From contig NZ_JACCBD010000001.1 of assembly GCF_013409595.1 (NCBI RefSeq), positions 868,001 to 932,000 on the forward strand: DNA of 64,000 bases, given 5' to 3'. Made by a program: the position numbers and the translations under genes. This document shows positions 27,152 to 35,991 of the stretch, piece after piece; positions within the stretch are counted from its first letter, which is position 1, and each line of letters starts with the position of its first letter. The stretch is from Leucobacter aridicollis. Its GTDB lineage: Bacteria > Actinomycetota > Actinomycetes > Actinomycetales > Microbacteriaceae. The notes below the pieces were generated by a model. The model was given only the letters and a program-made list of their open reading frames with translations, searched no databases and was not told the origin of the DNA.

Positions 27152-27736
27152 CTACAGCTTGAGCGGAATCGCCTTCAGTTGGTGCAGCTTCACGCCGGCG
27201 ATCTTGGCAAGCGAAGGCACGTCCGCGGCCTCGTGTCGCCTCGCCGAGTCAATAATGATTGAGGCGCACGCCTCCGCATCGGCGAGGGCCTCGTGGTGGG
27301 CGAATTCCCCGTAGCCGGCTGCTGCGGCCGCGAGCGGGAGGCGGTGCGATGGAATGTCGTAGGTCTTGCGCGACACTTGCACGCTGCAGAGGTACTTCAG
27401 GCGCGGGGTGGGGAGCACCGCGTCAGCGCACGCCGCTCTGATTACGCCCATGTCGAACGAGGCGTTGTGCGCGACCGCAACATCGTCTCCGATGAATGAC
27501 AGGAGATCGTCGAACTGCTCGCCCCAGGTCGGAGCGTCGACGACCATGTCGGGCGTGATGTTGTGAATCTTCACGTTGAAGGATTGGAACTGCGGGTGGC
27601 TCGCCGGCGGCTTGATGAGCCAGTACGCGCGGTCCACGACGACACCGTCTCGCACCCGGGCGAGCCCTACCGAGCATGCGGATGCGGGGTTCCCATTTGC
27701 GGTCTCGAAATCGATCGCGGTGAAGTCAACTGGCAC
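27152..27736 (-). CDS. DEDDh 3'-5' exonuclease (DnaQ-like)
   Basis: A 194-residue exonuclease domain protein. The catalytic residues are visible as AIDFETANG (D, E), HNASFDMGVI (D) and HEALADAEACA (H, D), the DEDDh set of DNA polymerase III epsilon and RNase T-type enzymes. The GTG at 27736 is preferred because GGGAGG lies 8 nt upstream; a longer reading to 27883 lacks family similarity. It has no extra domain, so it is probably a stand-alone proofreading or repair nuclease. Confidence 0.88.
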   Translation of the reverse strand: MPVDFTAIDFETANGNPASACSVGLARVRDGVVVDRAYWLIKPPASHPQFQSFNVKIHNITPDMVVDAPTWGEQFDDLLSFIGDDVAVAHNASFDMGVIRAACADAVLPTPRLKYLCSVQVSRKTYDIPSHRLPLAAAAAGYGEFAHHEALADAEACASIIIDSARRHEAADVPSLAKIAGVKLHQLKAIPLKL

Positions 27737-27866
27737 CCGTTGATCCTCCCACACGGGTCTGACAGTCGACGCGCGGGTGAGGGTTCCGCTCCCGATCCTG
27801 ATCGTGTGACAATGATCTCCCACCGGAGCCGCACAGGCGCCGAACAGAGTGCGAATGGAGTTCGCC

Positions 27867-28292
27867 ATGATTCCCGAGATCAACTACTGGGCGGTACTGG
27901 TCGCGACGGCCTCGACGATGGTCGTCGGGTCGGTCTGGTACACGCCTAAGGTGTTCGGCACACTGTGGATGCGGCTGGCAAACGTCACGCCCAGCGGCAA
28001 CGCGAAGGACGCCGTCGGGCCAATCATCACGACGGTCATCGTGAGCTTCATCACCGCGTGGGTATTTGCGGGGGCGATCTGGATCGCGCACGCCTTCTAC
28101 GGAGGCTCGTTCCTCTCCTCGGCACTCATCACCGGGCTGTTGCTCTGGGCGGGATTCACTGCCGCAAGATTTGTCACCCACGACGCGTTCGAAGGGCGTC
28201 CGGTCAAGCTCACCGTGCTGAACATCGCGCATGAACTCGTCACCGTCGTCGTGATGGCCGTGATCCTCGGCGCGTGGCCGCCCGCGATGTGA
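27867..28292 (+). CDS. DUF1761 membrane protein
   Basis: A 141-residue protein with four membrane segments. The motifs INYWAVLVATASTMVVGSVWYTPKVFGTLWM and GFTAARFVTHDAFEGRP are those of DUF1761, a small membrane family of unknown role. The ATG at 27867 has a GGAG site 6 nt upstream; an in-frame GTG at 27849 is less likely. The ychF promoter follows. Confidence 0.85.
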   Translation: MIPEINYWAVLVATASTMVVGSVWYTPKVFGTLWMRLANVTPSGNAKDAVGPIITTVIVSFITAWVFAGAIWIAHAFYGGSFLSSALITGLLLWAGFTAARFVTHDAFEGRPVKLTVLNIAHELVTVVVMAVILGAWPPAM

Positions 28293-28341
28293 GAGGCATT
28301 GCGAGCGCGCGCAGGCAACTTGCCGGGTAGACTTGACCCCC

Positions 28342-29415
28342 GTGGCTCTAACTATCGGAATCGTCGGTCTCCCGAACGTCGGCAAGTCGACCCTGTTCAA
28401 CGCACTCACGCACAACGACGCTCTCGCAGCGAACTACCCGTTCGCGACGATCGAGCCGAACGTTGGCGTCGTCAACCTGCCCGACCCCCGGCTCGACAAG
28501 CTCGCTGAGATCTTCGGCAGCGAGCGGATCCTGCCGGCTCCCGTGAGCTTCGTCGACATCGCGGGCATCGTCCGCGGCGCGAGCGAGGGTGAGGGGCTCG
28601 GCAACCAGTTCCTCGCGAATATTCGCGAGTCTGACGCCATCGCCCAGGTCGTGCGCGGCTTCTCGGACCCCGACGTGATCCACGTCGACGGCGACGTGAA
28701 CCCGGCGAGCGACATGGAGACGATCAACACCGAGCTGATCCTCGCCGACATGCAGACCCTCGACAAGGCGCTGCCGCGCTACGAGAAGGAACTGAAGGGC
28801 AAGAAGATCGACGCGTCGGTCGTCGACGCCGCCAAGGCCGCGCTCGCCGCGCTGAACGAGGGCACGCCGCTGTCGCTCGCGGGTGTGGATCTCGAGCCGA
28901 TCCGCGAGCTCGGTCTGCTCACCGCGAAGCCATTCCTGTACGTCTTCAACGTCGACGAGGGCGTGCTGCAGGACAAGGCGAAGCTCGCCGAGCTCGCCGA
29001 TCTCGTTGCGCCCGCGAAAGCGATCTTCCTTGACGCGAAGCTCGAGAGCGAGCTCATCGAACTCGACGACGAGGACGCGGCCGAGCTGCTCGCCTCGATC
29101 GGCCAGGAGGAGAGCGGCCTCGACCAGCTCGCCCGCATCGGCTTCGAGACCCTCGGCCTGCAGACCTACCTGACGGCGGGGCCGAAGGAGGCTCGCGCCT
29201 GGACGATCCCGAAGGGTGCGACGGCGCCGCAGGCAGCCGGTGTCATTCACGGCGACTTCGAGAAGGGCTTCATCAAGGGCGAGATCATCTCGTTCGAGGA
29301 CCTCGTCGAGACCGGTTCGGTCGCCGAGGCCCGCGCCAAGGGCAAGGCCCGCATGGAGGGCAAGGAATACGTCATGCAGGACGGCGACGTCTGCGAGTGG
29401 CGTTTTAACGTCTAG
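28342..29415 (+). CDS. ychF: Redox-regulated ATPase YchF (Obg-family)
   Basis: A 357-residue P-loop protein of the Obg family that prefers ATP. It shows G1 GLPNVGKST, switch II DIAGIVRGASEGEGLGN, a NVDE replacement for the usual NKxD, and a C-terminal TGS domain (AWTIPKGATAPQAAGVIHGDFEKGFIKGE). The GTG at 28342 follows TAGACT by 8 nt and has no ribosome site, so it is likely leaderless. A terminator hairpin follows the stop. Confidence 0.97.
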   Translation: MALTIGIVGLPNVGKSTLFNALTHNDALAANYPFATIEPNVGVVNLPDPRLDKLAEIFGSERILPAPVSFVDIAGIVRGASEGEGLGNQFLANIRESDAIAQVVRGFSDPDVIHVDGDVNPASDMETINTELILADMQTLDKALPRYEKELKGKKIDASVVDAAKAALAALNEGTPLSLAGVDLEPIRELGLLTAKPFLYVFNVDEGVLQDKAKLAELADLVAPAKAIFLDAKLESELIELDDEDAAELLASIGQEESGLDQLARIGFETLGLQTYLTAGPKEARAWTIPKGATAPQAAGVIHGDFEKGFIKGEIISFEDLVETGSVAEARAKGKARMEGKEYVMQDGDVCEWRFNV

Positions 29416-29427
29416 GTTTTGACACGA

Positions 29428-29462
29428 AAGGCCGGGAAGCGCGTCGCGTGCTTCCCGGCCTT
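29428..29462 (+). terminator. ychF terminator
   Basis: A perfect 13-bp stem AAGGCCGGGAAGC/GCTTCCCGGCCTT with a 9-nt loop, 13 bp after the ychF stop. Confidence 0.8.
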
Positions 29463-29500
29463 GTGCGTTCTCGCGGTGGACCACCGAGACCAGCGCAATG

Positions 29501-30460
29501 CTAGGACGCGCGCGGGCCTGGCTTGTGTGTGAATGCTTTGGCGTGTGCCGTGGGCGTGGTGCCGAGGCGAGCGGCGAAGTGCCTCCGCAGCAGGTCGTCT
29601 GAGGCATACCCGACCGCATGGCTGATCGCAGATACCGACAGGTCGCTTTGCTCCAAGAGGCGCTGAGCCTCGCGTACTCGGAGATCGTTCAGCCAGGCGT
29701 TCGGGGTGGTGCGAAGGTGTGCCCTGAACCAACGGTAGAACGATCTTGGCGACATCGAACAGATGGCGGCAAAATCTGTCGTGCTCCAGTGGCGGCGCAG
29801 ATCAGCGGTGACGGCCGTGTGGAGGTGTGCGAATGTCGGGGCTGAACTCGTTGGGGTGCGGAGGTCGGCAAACTGGGCCTGCGTGCCAGGCCGGTGCGCG
29901 GGCGTCACCATCGAACGGGCAATAGTCTCGGCCGCCGTTGCTCCCCAGGAGTGTCGAGCGAGTTGAATGAGCAGATCGATGCCCGCTGTCACGCCTGCCG
30001 ACGTCTATACGTTGCCGTCGCCGCAGTAGAGGTCGCGTGGGCGCACGTCGGTGTCGGGGAACTGTGAGGCAAGGTCGCCGGTGTATCTCCAATGCGTCGT
30101 CGCCGTGCGGCCCTTGAGGAGGCCCGCGTGGCCCAACGTGAATGCGCCGGTGCACAGCGATGCGACGGTCGCGCCCGCCGCGGCGGCGTTCGCGACGGCC
30201 GCGACTTCGGACGGGGAAGGCACGGCAAGCGGCTCTTCGCTCCCGGGCACGACCAGGAGGTCGACCTCGCTGGCCGAGCGGAGGGAATGCGTGCTTCGCA
30301 TGGAGTTGGCCTCGTCGAGGTCGATCACGGCTTGTGCGCCGAGAAGTCTCAGATCCGCGCGGGGCACCTCGCGATCAGTCCGGTCGCTGAACACCTCGCG
30401 GGCAACCGCGACATCAAACGCGCGACGGCCGGTGCCAAGCAGGATTCCCACGACATGCAT
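29501..30460 (-). pseudogene. GlxA-type AraC-family regulator interrupted by one in-frame TAG
   Basis: Read as one frame this is a ~319-residue GlxA-family regulator: an N-terminal DJ-1/PfpI domain (VVGILLGTGRRAFDVAVAREVF, LLVVPGSEE, ASLCTGAFTLGHAGLL) and a C-terminal AraC DNA-binding domain (DFAAICSMSPRSFYRWFRAHL...AVGYASDDLLRRHF). A TAG at 30007-30005 splits it after DGNV, just before TSAGVTAGID, where relatives have a Tyr. No frameshift is needed to join the halves. TAAAAT lies 6 nt before the ATG, so the promoter looks intact. It is divergent from an isochorismatase-family gene, its likely target. Confidence 0.88.
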
Positions 30461-30530
30461 GGCGAAATTTTATCGAACACTGGCGTACGCGCCACTGTGC
30501 GCTGCGGTGCGTTGCTGATGGACTGCAGTC

Positions 30531-31130
30531 ATGACACACAAGGAACGGACCGCGCTGGTGGTCGTCGACATGCAGCAGGGGTTTTTCGACAACTCATGGG
30601 GAGCGACGACAAACCACCCGCAGTGCGAAGACAACGTTGCCCTATTGATCCACGCCTGGACGGAGGCGAACCAGCCAGTGGTGATCGTTCGGCACGACAG
30701 CCTGGACTCGACCTCACCGCTCAACACCGACCACCCAGGTAACTCGTTGATGCCCGAGACCGCCGGTGTCGATCCCGCTCTGATGGTGACAAAGACTGTG
30801 AACTCTGCCTTTCTCGGAACGCCTGATCTCGAGGCGTGGTTGCGGGCCGGGCAGATCACCACGATCGTGCTGTGCGGCATTCAGACGAACATGTGCGTGG
30901 AAACCACCGCGCGCATGGGCGGCAACCTCGGATTCGACGTCGTCGTGGCGATCGACGCCACACGCACGTTTGACCTCGCCGGGCCTGACGGGACCACCGT
31001 CGACGCGGCCACGCTCATGCGGACGACCGCGACGAATCTGCACGGCGGCGGATTTGCGCGGGTCGCTTCGACGAGCGTCGTCGTTGCAGAGCTCCGGAAG
31101 AACGTGCGGGACACGCGTGCCTCCCAATAG
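30531..31130 (+). CDS. Isochorismatase-family cysteine hydrolase
   Basis: A 199-residue hydrolase with the triad Asp13 (VVVDMQQG), Lys88 (MVTKTVNSAF) and Cys122 (GIQTNMCVETT). The family contains isochorismatases, nicotinamidases and amide hydrolases; the exact substrate is not clear. GlxA-type regulators are often divergent from such genes, and the broken one here is 70 bp away on the other strand, so control of this gene may be altered. Confidence 0.87.
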   Translation: MTHKERTALVVVDMQQGFFDNSWGATTNHPQCEDNVALLIHAWTEANQPVVIVRHDSLDSTSPLNTDHPGNSLMPETAGVDPALMVTKTVNSAFLGTPDLEAWLRAGQITTIVLCGIQTNMCVETTARMGGNLGFDVVVAIDATRTFDLAGPDGTTVDAATLMRTTATNLHGGGFARVASTSVVVAELRKNVRDTRASQ

Positions 31131-31217
31131 GCCCTGTGAGTCTTCCTGAGAGGAAACCGTCGTGCCCGCATCGAGGAATGGGCCCATGCGGCGGCGCGAA
31201 ACTCACTAGCATGAGGA

Positions 31218-32252
31218 GTGCGCGCCCTGGAGCGCGGCACGGGCTCGGCAGAGGGGCGGACCGCGACGATGGCGGAGAACAGGTTCTGGCGCGACTTCTC
31301 GGTGCCGATGCGGTCGCTCGGGTTCGCGGTCGCTGTCGTCGCAGTCGCGGTGCTCGTGCTCGGGGCGAGCCGCCTCTGGATCGGTCCGAACACTGCGCAG
31401 GCAGGCTTCTTGACGATGCTCCTGCTGCTCGGGGTCGCCCGCGTGCCGAGTTGGACGTCACGTCTCGTCGCTGCCGCGTGGTCGCTTGCCGTGGCCGGGC
31501 TCGGCTTCGTCGTCGGGTCGCTCGGCCTGTGGGCGACGCTCGCGGCGGTGGTCGCCGTGTCGCTCGTGCAGGGATTGCTGAAGATCGGCGAGGTCGCGAT
31601 CCTGACCCGCTCGCCCGTGAACCTCCTCGCCTTCGCGACGCTCTCACAGGGCACGGCCGAAGCCTGGCACGTGATCCTCGGCGCACTCATTGGCGCCGGG
31701 CTCGTGCTCGGGGCGGCCGCGTTCGCGCCGATCAGGAACCGTGAGCAACCCCGCGCCGCGAGCCTGCGCGATCGCCTCGACTACGGCATCGCGACGGCGA
31801 TCGGCGCCGCGCTCATCGTGCTGTTCGCCGAGCTGACGGGCTTCGATTACGCCGGCTGGATGATGCTGTCGTTCTGCGTCATTCTCGCGGTGAGCTTCGA
31901 CGCGCAGTTCGCGCGGGCGGCTGACCGCGTCGCGGGATCCCTCGCGGGCGTCGCCGCGACCGTGGCGTTCGGGATGCTGCCGGCACCGATCCCGGTGATC
32001 GCCGCCGTACTGTGCTTGGTCGCGAGCGTCGCCTACATTCAGGCCGGCAAGTACCGGCAGTTCGTGCTGTTTCTCACCCCGGGGATCCTGCTGAGCACCA
32101 GCTCGGAGCTCCCGCTGTGGATGCTCGGTGTCTACCGGATCGAGGCCGTCCTGATCGCCGCGGCCTTCGCGGTGCTGTGCAGCGCGGGTCTGCAGCTTCA
32201 GCGCCGCCGCCGTGCGGGAACCAGGACCCAACCCGAGAGCGCCGCGCCGTGA
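31218..32252 (+). CDS. FUSC-like multispanning membrane protein
   Basis: A ~344-residue membrane protein with two blocks of hydrophobic segments and a central basic loop (RNREQPRAASLRDRLDYG). This two-block layout resembles the fusaric acid resistance/YccS (FUSC) group, though the match is by architecture only. The start is unclear: the GTG at 31218 has TAGCAT 5 nt upstream, while the ATG at 31269 begins the compact form (MAENRFWRDF). The stop overlaps the methyltransferase GTG as GTGA, so the two are coupled. Confidence 0.7.
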   Translation: MRALERGTGSAEGRTATMAENRFWRDFSVPMRSLGFAVAVVAVAVLVLGASRLWIGPNTAQAGFLTMLLLLGVARVPSWTSRLVAAAWSLAVAGLGFVVGSLGLWATLAAVVAVSLVQGLLKIGEVAILTRSPVNLLAFATLSQGTAEAWHVILGALIGAGLVLGAAAFAPIRNREQPRAASLRDRLDYGIATAIGAALIVLFAELTGFDYAGWMMLSFCVILAVSFDAQFARAADRVAGSLAGVAATVAFGMLPAPIPVIAAVLCLVASVAYIQAGKYRQFVLFLTPGILLSTSSELPLWMLGVYRIEAVLIAAAFAVLCSAGLQLQRRRRAGTRTQPESAAP

Positions 32253-32890
32253 GCGCCGGAACGCCGGCCTCGGAGCGCGCCGGGGGCACCGGCGCCGCTG
32301 CGGCCACGCGCGCCGCATACTCGCGGCGCGCGGCCGAGTACATTGCGGCGCTCGGTGACATCGCCGCCATGTCGCCGATCGATCGCGCCGCGATCGCGGA
32401 GTGGGCGTCGCCCCTCGCCGGCCCGGTGCTCGACGCCGGGTGCGGGCCCGGCCACTGGACTGCCTACCTGCACGGCATCGGAACGCAGGTCGTTGGTCTC
32501 GACATGGTGCCCGAGTTCATCGCCAGCGCACGCGAACGCTTCCCCCGGGTCTCTTTCCGTGTTGGGACGCTCGACAGCCTCCCCTACGCGCAGGGCGCGC
32601 TCGCAGGGATCCTCGCGTGGTACTCGCTGATCCACACCCCGCCAGCGCGGGTGCCCCAGGTGCTCGCCGAGTTCGCGCGGTGCCTGGAGCCTGGTGGCTC
32701 GCTGCTCGTCGGGTGCTTCGCCGGGCCGCAGGTCCGAGCGTTCGGCCACGCGGTCACAACCGCGTATCTGTGGCCGCCGGCCCAGCTGAGCCGAGCGCTC
32801 GAGGGAGCAGGCTTCCGTGTCGTCGGCGTGGAGACGCGCACCGACGTCGGCAGCCGGCCGCACGCGGCAATCTCGGCGACGCTAGGCTGA
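32249..32890 (+). CDS. Class I SAM-dependent methyltransferase
   Basis: A 213-residue methyltransferase. The SAM-binding loop is VLDAGCGPGHW (~60-70), followed by an acidic residue at the end of strand 2 (VVGLDMV) and a motif IV-like segment GILAWYSLIHT. The short ~40-residue N-terminus and the compact C-terminus match small-molecule methyltransferases of the Methyltransf_11/25 type. The substrate is unknown. It overlaps the upstream membrane protein gene by 4 nt. Confidence 0.88.
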   Translation: MSAGTPASERAGGTGAAAATRAAYSRRAAEYIAALGDIAAMSPIDRAAIAEWASPLAGPVLDAGCGPGHWTAYLHGIGTQVVGLDMVPEFIASARERFPRVSFRVGTLDSLPYAQGALAGILAWYSLIHTPPARVPQVLAEFARCLEPGGSLLVGCFAGPQVRAFGHAVTTAYLWPPAQLSRALEGAGFRVVGVETRTDVGSRPHAAISATLG

Positions 32891-32910
32891 ACGCGACCGA
32901 AGGGGGAGAG

Positions 32911-33282
32911 ATGGGGAAGCGCAAGACGCCGGAGGAGCGGGCGGACGAGGATCGGCGCTACGCGCTCGCGCTCGGGGCGCACACGGACGCCGAGTTCGTA
33001 CCGTTCTTCACGGACACGAACCAGTCGATCCGTAATGCGGCCGCGCTCAATCCAGACGCGAGCGCCGCGGTGCTCGCGGAGTTCGCGAAGGATCGGTTCT
33101 GGAGCGTCCGCGTCGCCGTCGCGGAGCACCCGAACACGGCACGCGAGACGATCCTCTCGCTCCTCGAAGCGATGCCAGCCAAGCGCGGCGTCGTGCACCA
33201 CGCCGCGAAGGAGCGCCTCGAGCGCGAGGGCGTCGTGTTCGGTGACGACGGCATGCCGGCCCCAGGCGTGCTTCCCGGCTAA
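32911..33282 (+). CDS. Small HEAT/leucine-rich-variant-like protein
   Basis: A 123-residue soluble protein. Two stretches, QSIRNAAALNPDASAAVLAEFAKD and WSVRVAVAEHPNTARETILSLLEA, form helix pairs of the kind seen in leucine-rich repeat variant and HEAT-type proteins (the R-x-A-x-A-x-x-P pattern). The ATG follows a strong GGGGGAG site. A TAGGCT hexamer at ~32882 may be its -10. No function can be assigned. Confidence 0.7.
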   Translation: MGKRKTPEERADEDRRYALALGAHTDAEFVPFFTDTNQSIRNAAALNPDASAAVLAEFAKDRFWSVRVAVAEHPNTARETILSLLEAMPAKRGVVHHAAKERLEREGVVFGDDGMPAPGVLPG

Positions 33283-33385
33283 TCGCCCAGACCGCGGCGG
33301 GCCGGGAGCGGGGCCTCCGTTCCTGGCCTAGGCTTGTCGGAACCCAACTGTCGGAGCCCAACCGGGGCTGAAGAACGGAGCACGC

Positions 33386-33784
33386 ATGTCTGAGCAGGTC
33401 GTCGCCAGGGAGTCCGAGACGCCGCCGTGCCCGCAGTGCGACAGCGAGTTCTCGTACGAGCTCGGCGCGCTGCTTGCGTGCCCGATGTGCGGGCACGAGT
33501 GGGCCCCAGCTGCTGACGCCGGCGCGGACGGACTCGCGGAGACGGCCGCCGGCGACGCAGCCAGCATCCGCGACGCGGTCGGCAACGTCCTCGAAGACGG
33601 CGACACCGTCACTCTCGTGAAGACGGTGAAGGTCTCGGGCGGCGGTGGCGGCACCATCAAGGTCGGCACGAAGGTGACCGGCATCAGGCTCGCCCCGGGC
33701 GGCGCCGGCGGCCACGACATCGATGCGAAGGTGCCGGGCTTTGGGAAGATGCAGCTGAAGTCGAGCGTCGTTAAGAAGGCGTAG
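33386..33784 (+). CDS. yjdM: YjdM (PhnA-type) zinc-ribbon protein
   Basis: A 132-residue protein with an N-terminal zinc ribbon from Cys15, Cys18, Cys32 and Cys35 (CPQCDSEF and CPMCGHEW), then the conserved YjdM domain (VLEDGDTVTLVKTVKVSGGGGGTIKVGTKV...IDAKVPGFGKMQLKSSVVKK). It was formerly called PhnA but is not phosphonoacetate hydrolase. Its function is not settled. Its end overlaps the convergent membrane-protein gene by 14 bp. Confidence 0.93.
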   Translation: MSEQVVARESETPPCPQCDSEFSYELGALLACPMCGHEWAPAADAGADGLAETAAGDAASIRDAVGNVLEDGDTVTLVKTVKVSGGGGGTIKVGTKVTGIRLAPGGAGGHDIDAKVPGFGKMQLKSSVVKKA

Positions 33785-34907
33785 CGGCTGAAACGCTGGT
33801 GAGCTGCTCGAGCTTGCCCCGCATGCGTGCGAGCGAGCGCTCGCGCTCGCGGAGCAGCGCCCCCGGCCATGCCGAGCGGCGCAGCGTCAGCGGGTTCGAG
33901 AACCACAGCGCCGCCAGGAACAGCACGGCGTAGATCGCGGGCACGTACAGCGGCCTGATCTCTGCGAGCACGAACCACAGGTTGTAGCCGAGAAGACACG
34001 CGACCCCGGCCGCAAGCATGATGCCGCCGACGAGCTCGAGCTTGCTGCGTACGCCATATCCCGCGAGCTTGGAGAGCCGTGCCTCGATGAGTTCGTGTTG
34101 GATGATCGAGACCGCGAGGAAGACGAGCGCTCCGATGGCGGCGACGTAGCACGCCTCGATGATCGCCGTCGACACGGGTTCATCATGCAGCAGCCAAAAG
34201 GCGAAGAAGACGATGATCACGAGGCAGCCCTGCACGAGGAGCGGCCTGCGCCAGGGCGACCGCGCGGTGTGCGCGGTGACGCTCGGGTCGCCGTAGAAGA
34301 GGGGCGCGTTCGCGAGGTGCGTGTATTCCGCTTCGGAGCGTGCGATGGCCTGCCGGAGGAGTTCGACCCGGCGCGCGACGGGGCGGAAGTCGAGCCGTCC
34401 GAGCACGAGCGCGAAGACCACCGACACCGGCGTGAGAAACAGCAGCCCCCAGAGCTGCTGCCCGCCTTCGCTCGTGGCGGTGGGGCCGTGCGTCGACAGC
34501 ACAACGACGGCGAGCACGGTCCAAGCCAGCATGAATCCGCCGATGAGCGCCGCGACGTAGGGGAGTGGGCGCAGCACGGATTGGCTGTCGAGATCGGCGG
34601 TCGGTGTCACGAGGAACCCGAGGCCGACGAGCAGCGCGAGCAGTGAGGGCGCGACCCACCCGACGTAGCTCCCGGAGATCGCGACGACCTCAATGGTTTC
34701 GCGCCATGCCGCCCCGTAGTGCGGGGTCTGCGAGTCTTCGGCCGCGAGCATCGCCGCGCGGGCGAAGAAGGCGAGGAAGAACACGAGCGGCCAGAGCAGG
34801 GCGCCCGCGCCGAACAGCACAGCGGACGCGCCCCAGCTGTCAGACATCGCCTGGGTGCTGCCGGGCGATGCGGGCGGCGGCAACTCGGTGTCGTGGGTGT
34901 TCGTCAT
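33771..34907 (-). CDS. Uncharacterised multispanning membrane protein
   Basis: A 378-residue protein with about eight to nine hydrophobic segments and a central cytoplasmic stretch (RLDFRPVARRVELLRQAIARSEAEYTHLANAPLFYGD). The C-terminus is basic and possibly coiled (LLRERERSLARMRGKLEQL). I do not recognise a family. The upstream gap holds a TACTAT hexamer 14 nt before the ATG. Confidence 0.7.
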   Translation of the reverse strand: MTNTHDTELPPPASPGSTQAMSDSWGASAVLFGAGALLWPLVFFLAFFARAAMLAAEDSQTPHYGAAWRETIEVVAISGSYVGWVAPSLLALLVGLGFLVTPTADLDSQSVLRPLPYVAALIGGFMLAWTVLAVVVLSTHGPTATSEGGQQLWGLLFLTPVSVVFALVLGRLDFRPVARRVELLRQAIARSEAEYTHLANAPLFYGDPSVTAHTARSPWRRPLLVQGCLVIIVFFAFWLLHDEPVSTAIIEACYVAAIGALVFLAVSIIQHELIEARLSKLAGYGVRSKLELVGGIMLAAGVACLLGYNLWFVLAEIRPLYVPAIYAVLFLAALWFSNPLTLRRSAWPGALLRERERSLARMRGKLEQLTSVSAATPS

Positions 34908-34985
34908 GGCGCTCTGCAGCGATAGTACCGAGAGATGGGCCCGGACGCGCGGAACCGGGTGCGATCGCGCGCGGCGGGTGGCGCG

Positions 34986-35393
34986 CTACGCGTCGAGGTT
35001 GCTCGCCTTGCAGAGGCAGAACAGGTGGCCGGCTGGGTCGGCGAAGACGATGAACGACCCGCTTTCGCTCGGCTGCACCTCGTGCCGCCGCGCGCCACAC
35101 GCCACCGCGGCCGCCGCCGCAGTCTCGAGGTCCGGCACGTAGAAGTCGAGGTGCGCCTGCTGGGGGACTGCGCCCTCGGGCCATTCGGGCGCGCGGTAGT
35201 TGTCGACCTGCTGGAAGGCGAGGAAGTATGAGCCCCGGGCGTCCTGCGTCGGGTGCGCCTCGACCCAGCGGTCGTCCTCCGGGTCGCGCGAGACGTCCCA
35301 TCCGAGGAGCCCGGCGTAGAACTCGGCGAGGGCGACCGCGTCGGGGCAGTCGAGCGCGAAGGTGGTGCGGGTCACGGTGATCGGAGTGGTCAT
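34986..35393 (-). CDS. VOC (glyoxalase/bleomycin-resistance fold) family protein
   Basis: A 135-residue single-domain protein with paired beta-alpha-beta-beta-beta modules: VTRTTFALDCPDAVALAEFYAGLLGWDVSRDPED, then HLDFYVPDLETAAAAAVACGAR and FVFADPAGHLFCLCK (IVFADPAGHLFCLC in full context). The family includes dioxygenases, glyoxalases and resistance proteins; the activity here is unknown. The ATG at 35393 has TACACT ending 6 nt upstream, so it is probably leaderless; the upstream extension to 35570 is not family-like. Confidence 0.85.
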   Translation of the reverse strand: MTTPITVTRTTFALDCPDAVALAEFYAGLLGWDVSRDPEDDRWVEAHPTQDARGSYFLAFQQVDNYRAPEWPEGAVPQQAHLDFYVPDLETAAAAAVACGARRHEVQPSESGSFIVFADPAGHLFCLCKASNLDA

Positions 35394-35527
35394 GCGAAAA
35401 GTGTAGGCAGCGTCCCCGGCGCTGTCTACGCCGCACGACGGGCAGAGTCTCAGCAAAATCTTGCTGCGTCTCGGCCCGATCCGGGGGATACTGAGTGCTG
35501 ACCCCGTCACCGTCGAAGGAACAGCCC

Positions 35528-35950
35528 ATGGCTCACATGCTCGCGACATACATTGCCCTGCCAGGCACAACCGCTGAGGCGATGGAGCACTGGCACGACG
35601 TCTTCGGGGGCGACCTCGAGATCATCCGCTACGGCGAGGCCCAGCTCAAGGATCTGCCGTTCGACCCGCCGCCGAACGCCGTCGCTCACGCATCGCTCAC
35701 CCTGCCCGCCGGGATCATCACCGGTGGGGACGTGATGGATCAGGGCACCGACTACCCGGTCCGCGGCACTGCATACTCGCTGTTGTACACGACGGATACC
35801 CCCGAAGAGGCCCAGCTCTACATCGACAGGCTCTCCGCGGCCGGCGGCTCCCTCGGCATGCCGTTCGAGCAGGCGCCGTGGGGCGACTGGTACGGTCAAG
35901 TGTTCGACAGGTACGGCGTGATGTGGGCGTTCTCCTGCGCAGTCATCTAG
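35528..35950 (+). CDS. PhnB-like VOC family protein
   Basis: A 140-residue VOC-fold protein of the PhnB-like/3-demethylubiquinone methyltransferase-like group. Visible features are YIALPGTTAEAMEHWHDVFGGDLEI, IITGGDVMDQG and the C-terminal PWGDWYGQVFDRYGVMWAF, which is characteristic of this group. A GAAGGA site precedes the ATG. The biochemical role is unknown. It is divergent from the other VOC gene. Confidence 0.87.
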   Translation: MAHMLATYIALPGTTAEAMEHWHDVFGGDLEIIRYGEAQLKDLPFDPPPNAVAHASLTLPAGIITGGDVMDQGTDYPVRGTAYSLLYTTDTPEEAQLYIDRLSAAGGSLGMPFEQAPWGDWYGQVFDRYGVMWAFSCAVI

Positions 35951-35991
35951 CGCGCTGGGCCCCGCGCGCGAAAGCGAGATGAGGATCGGCA

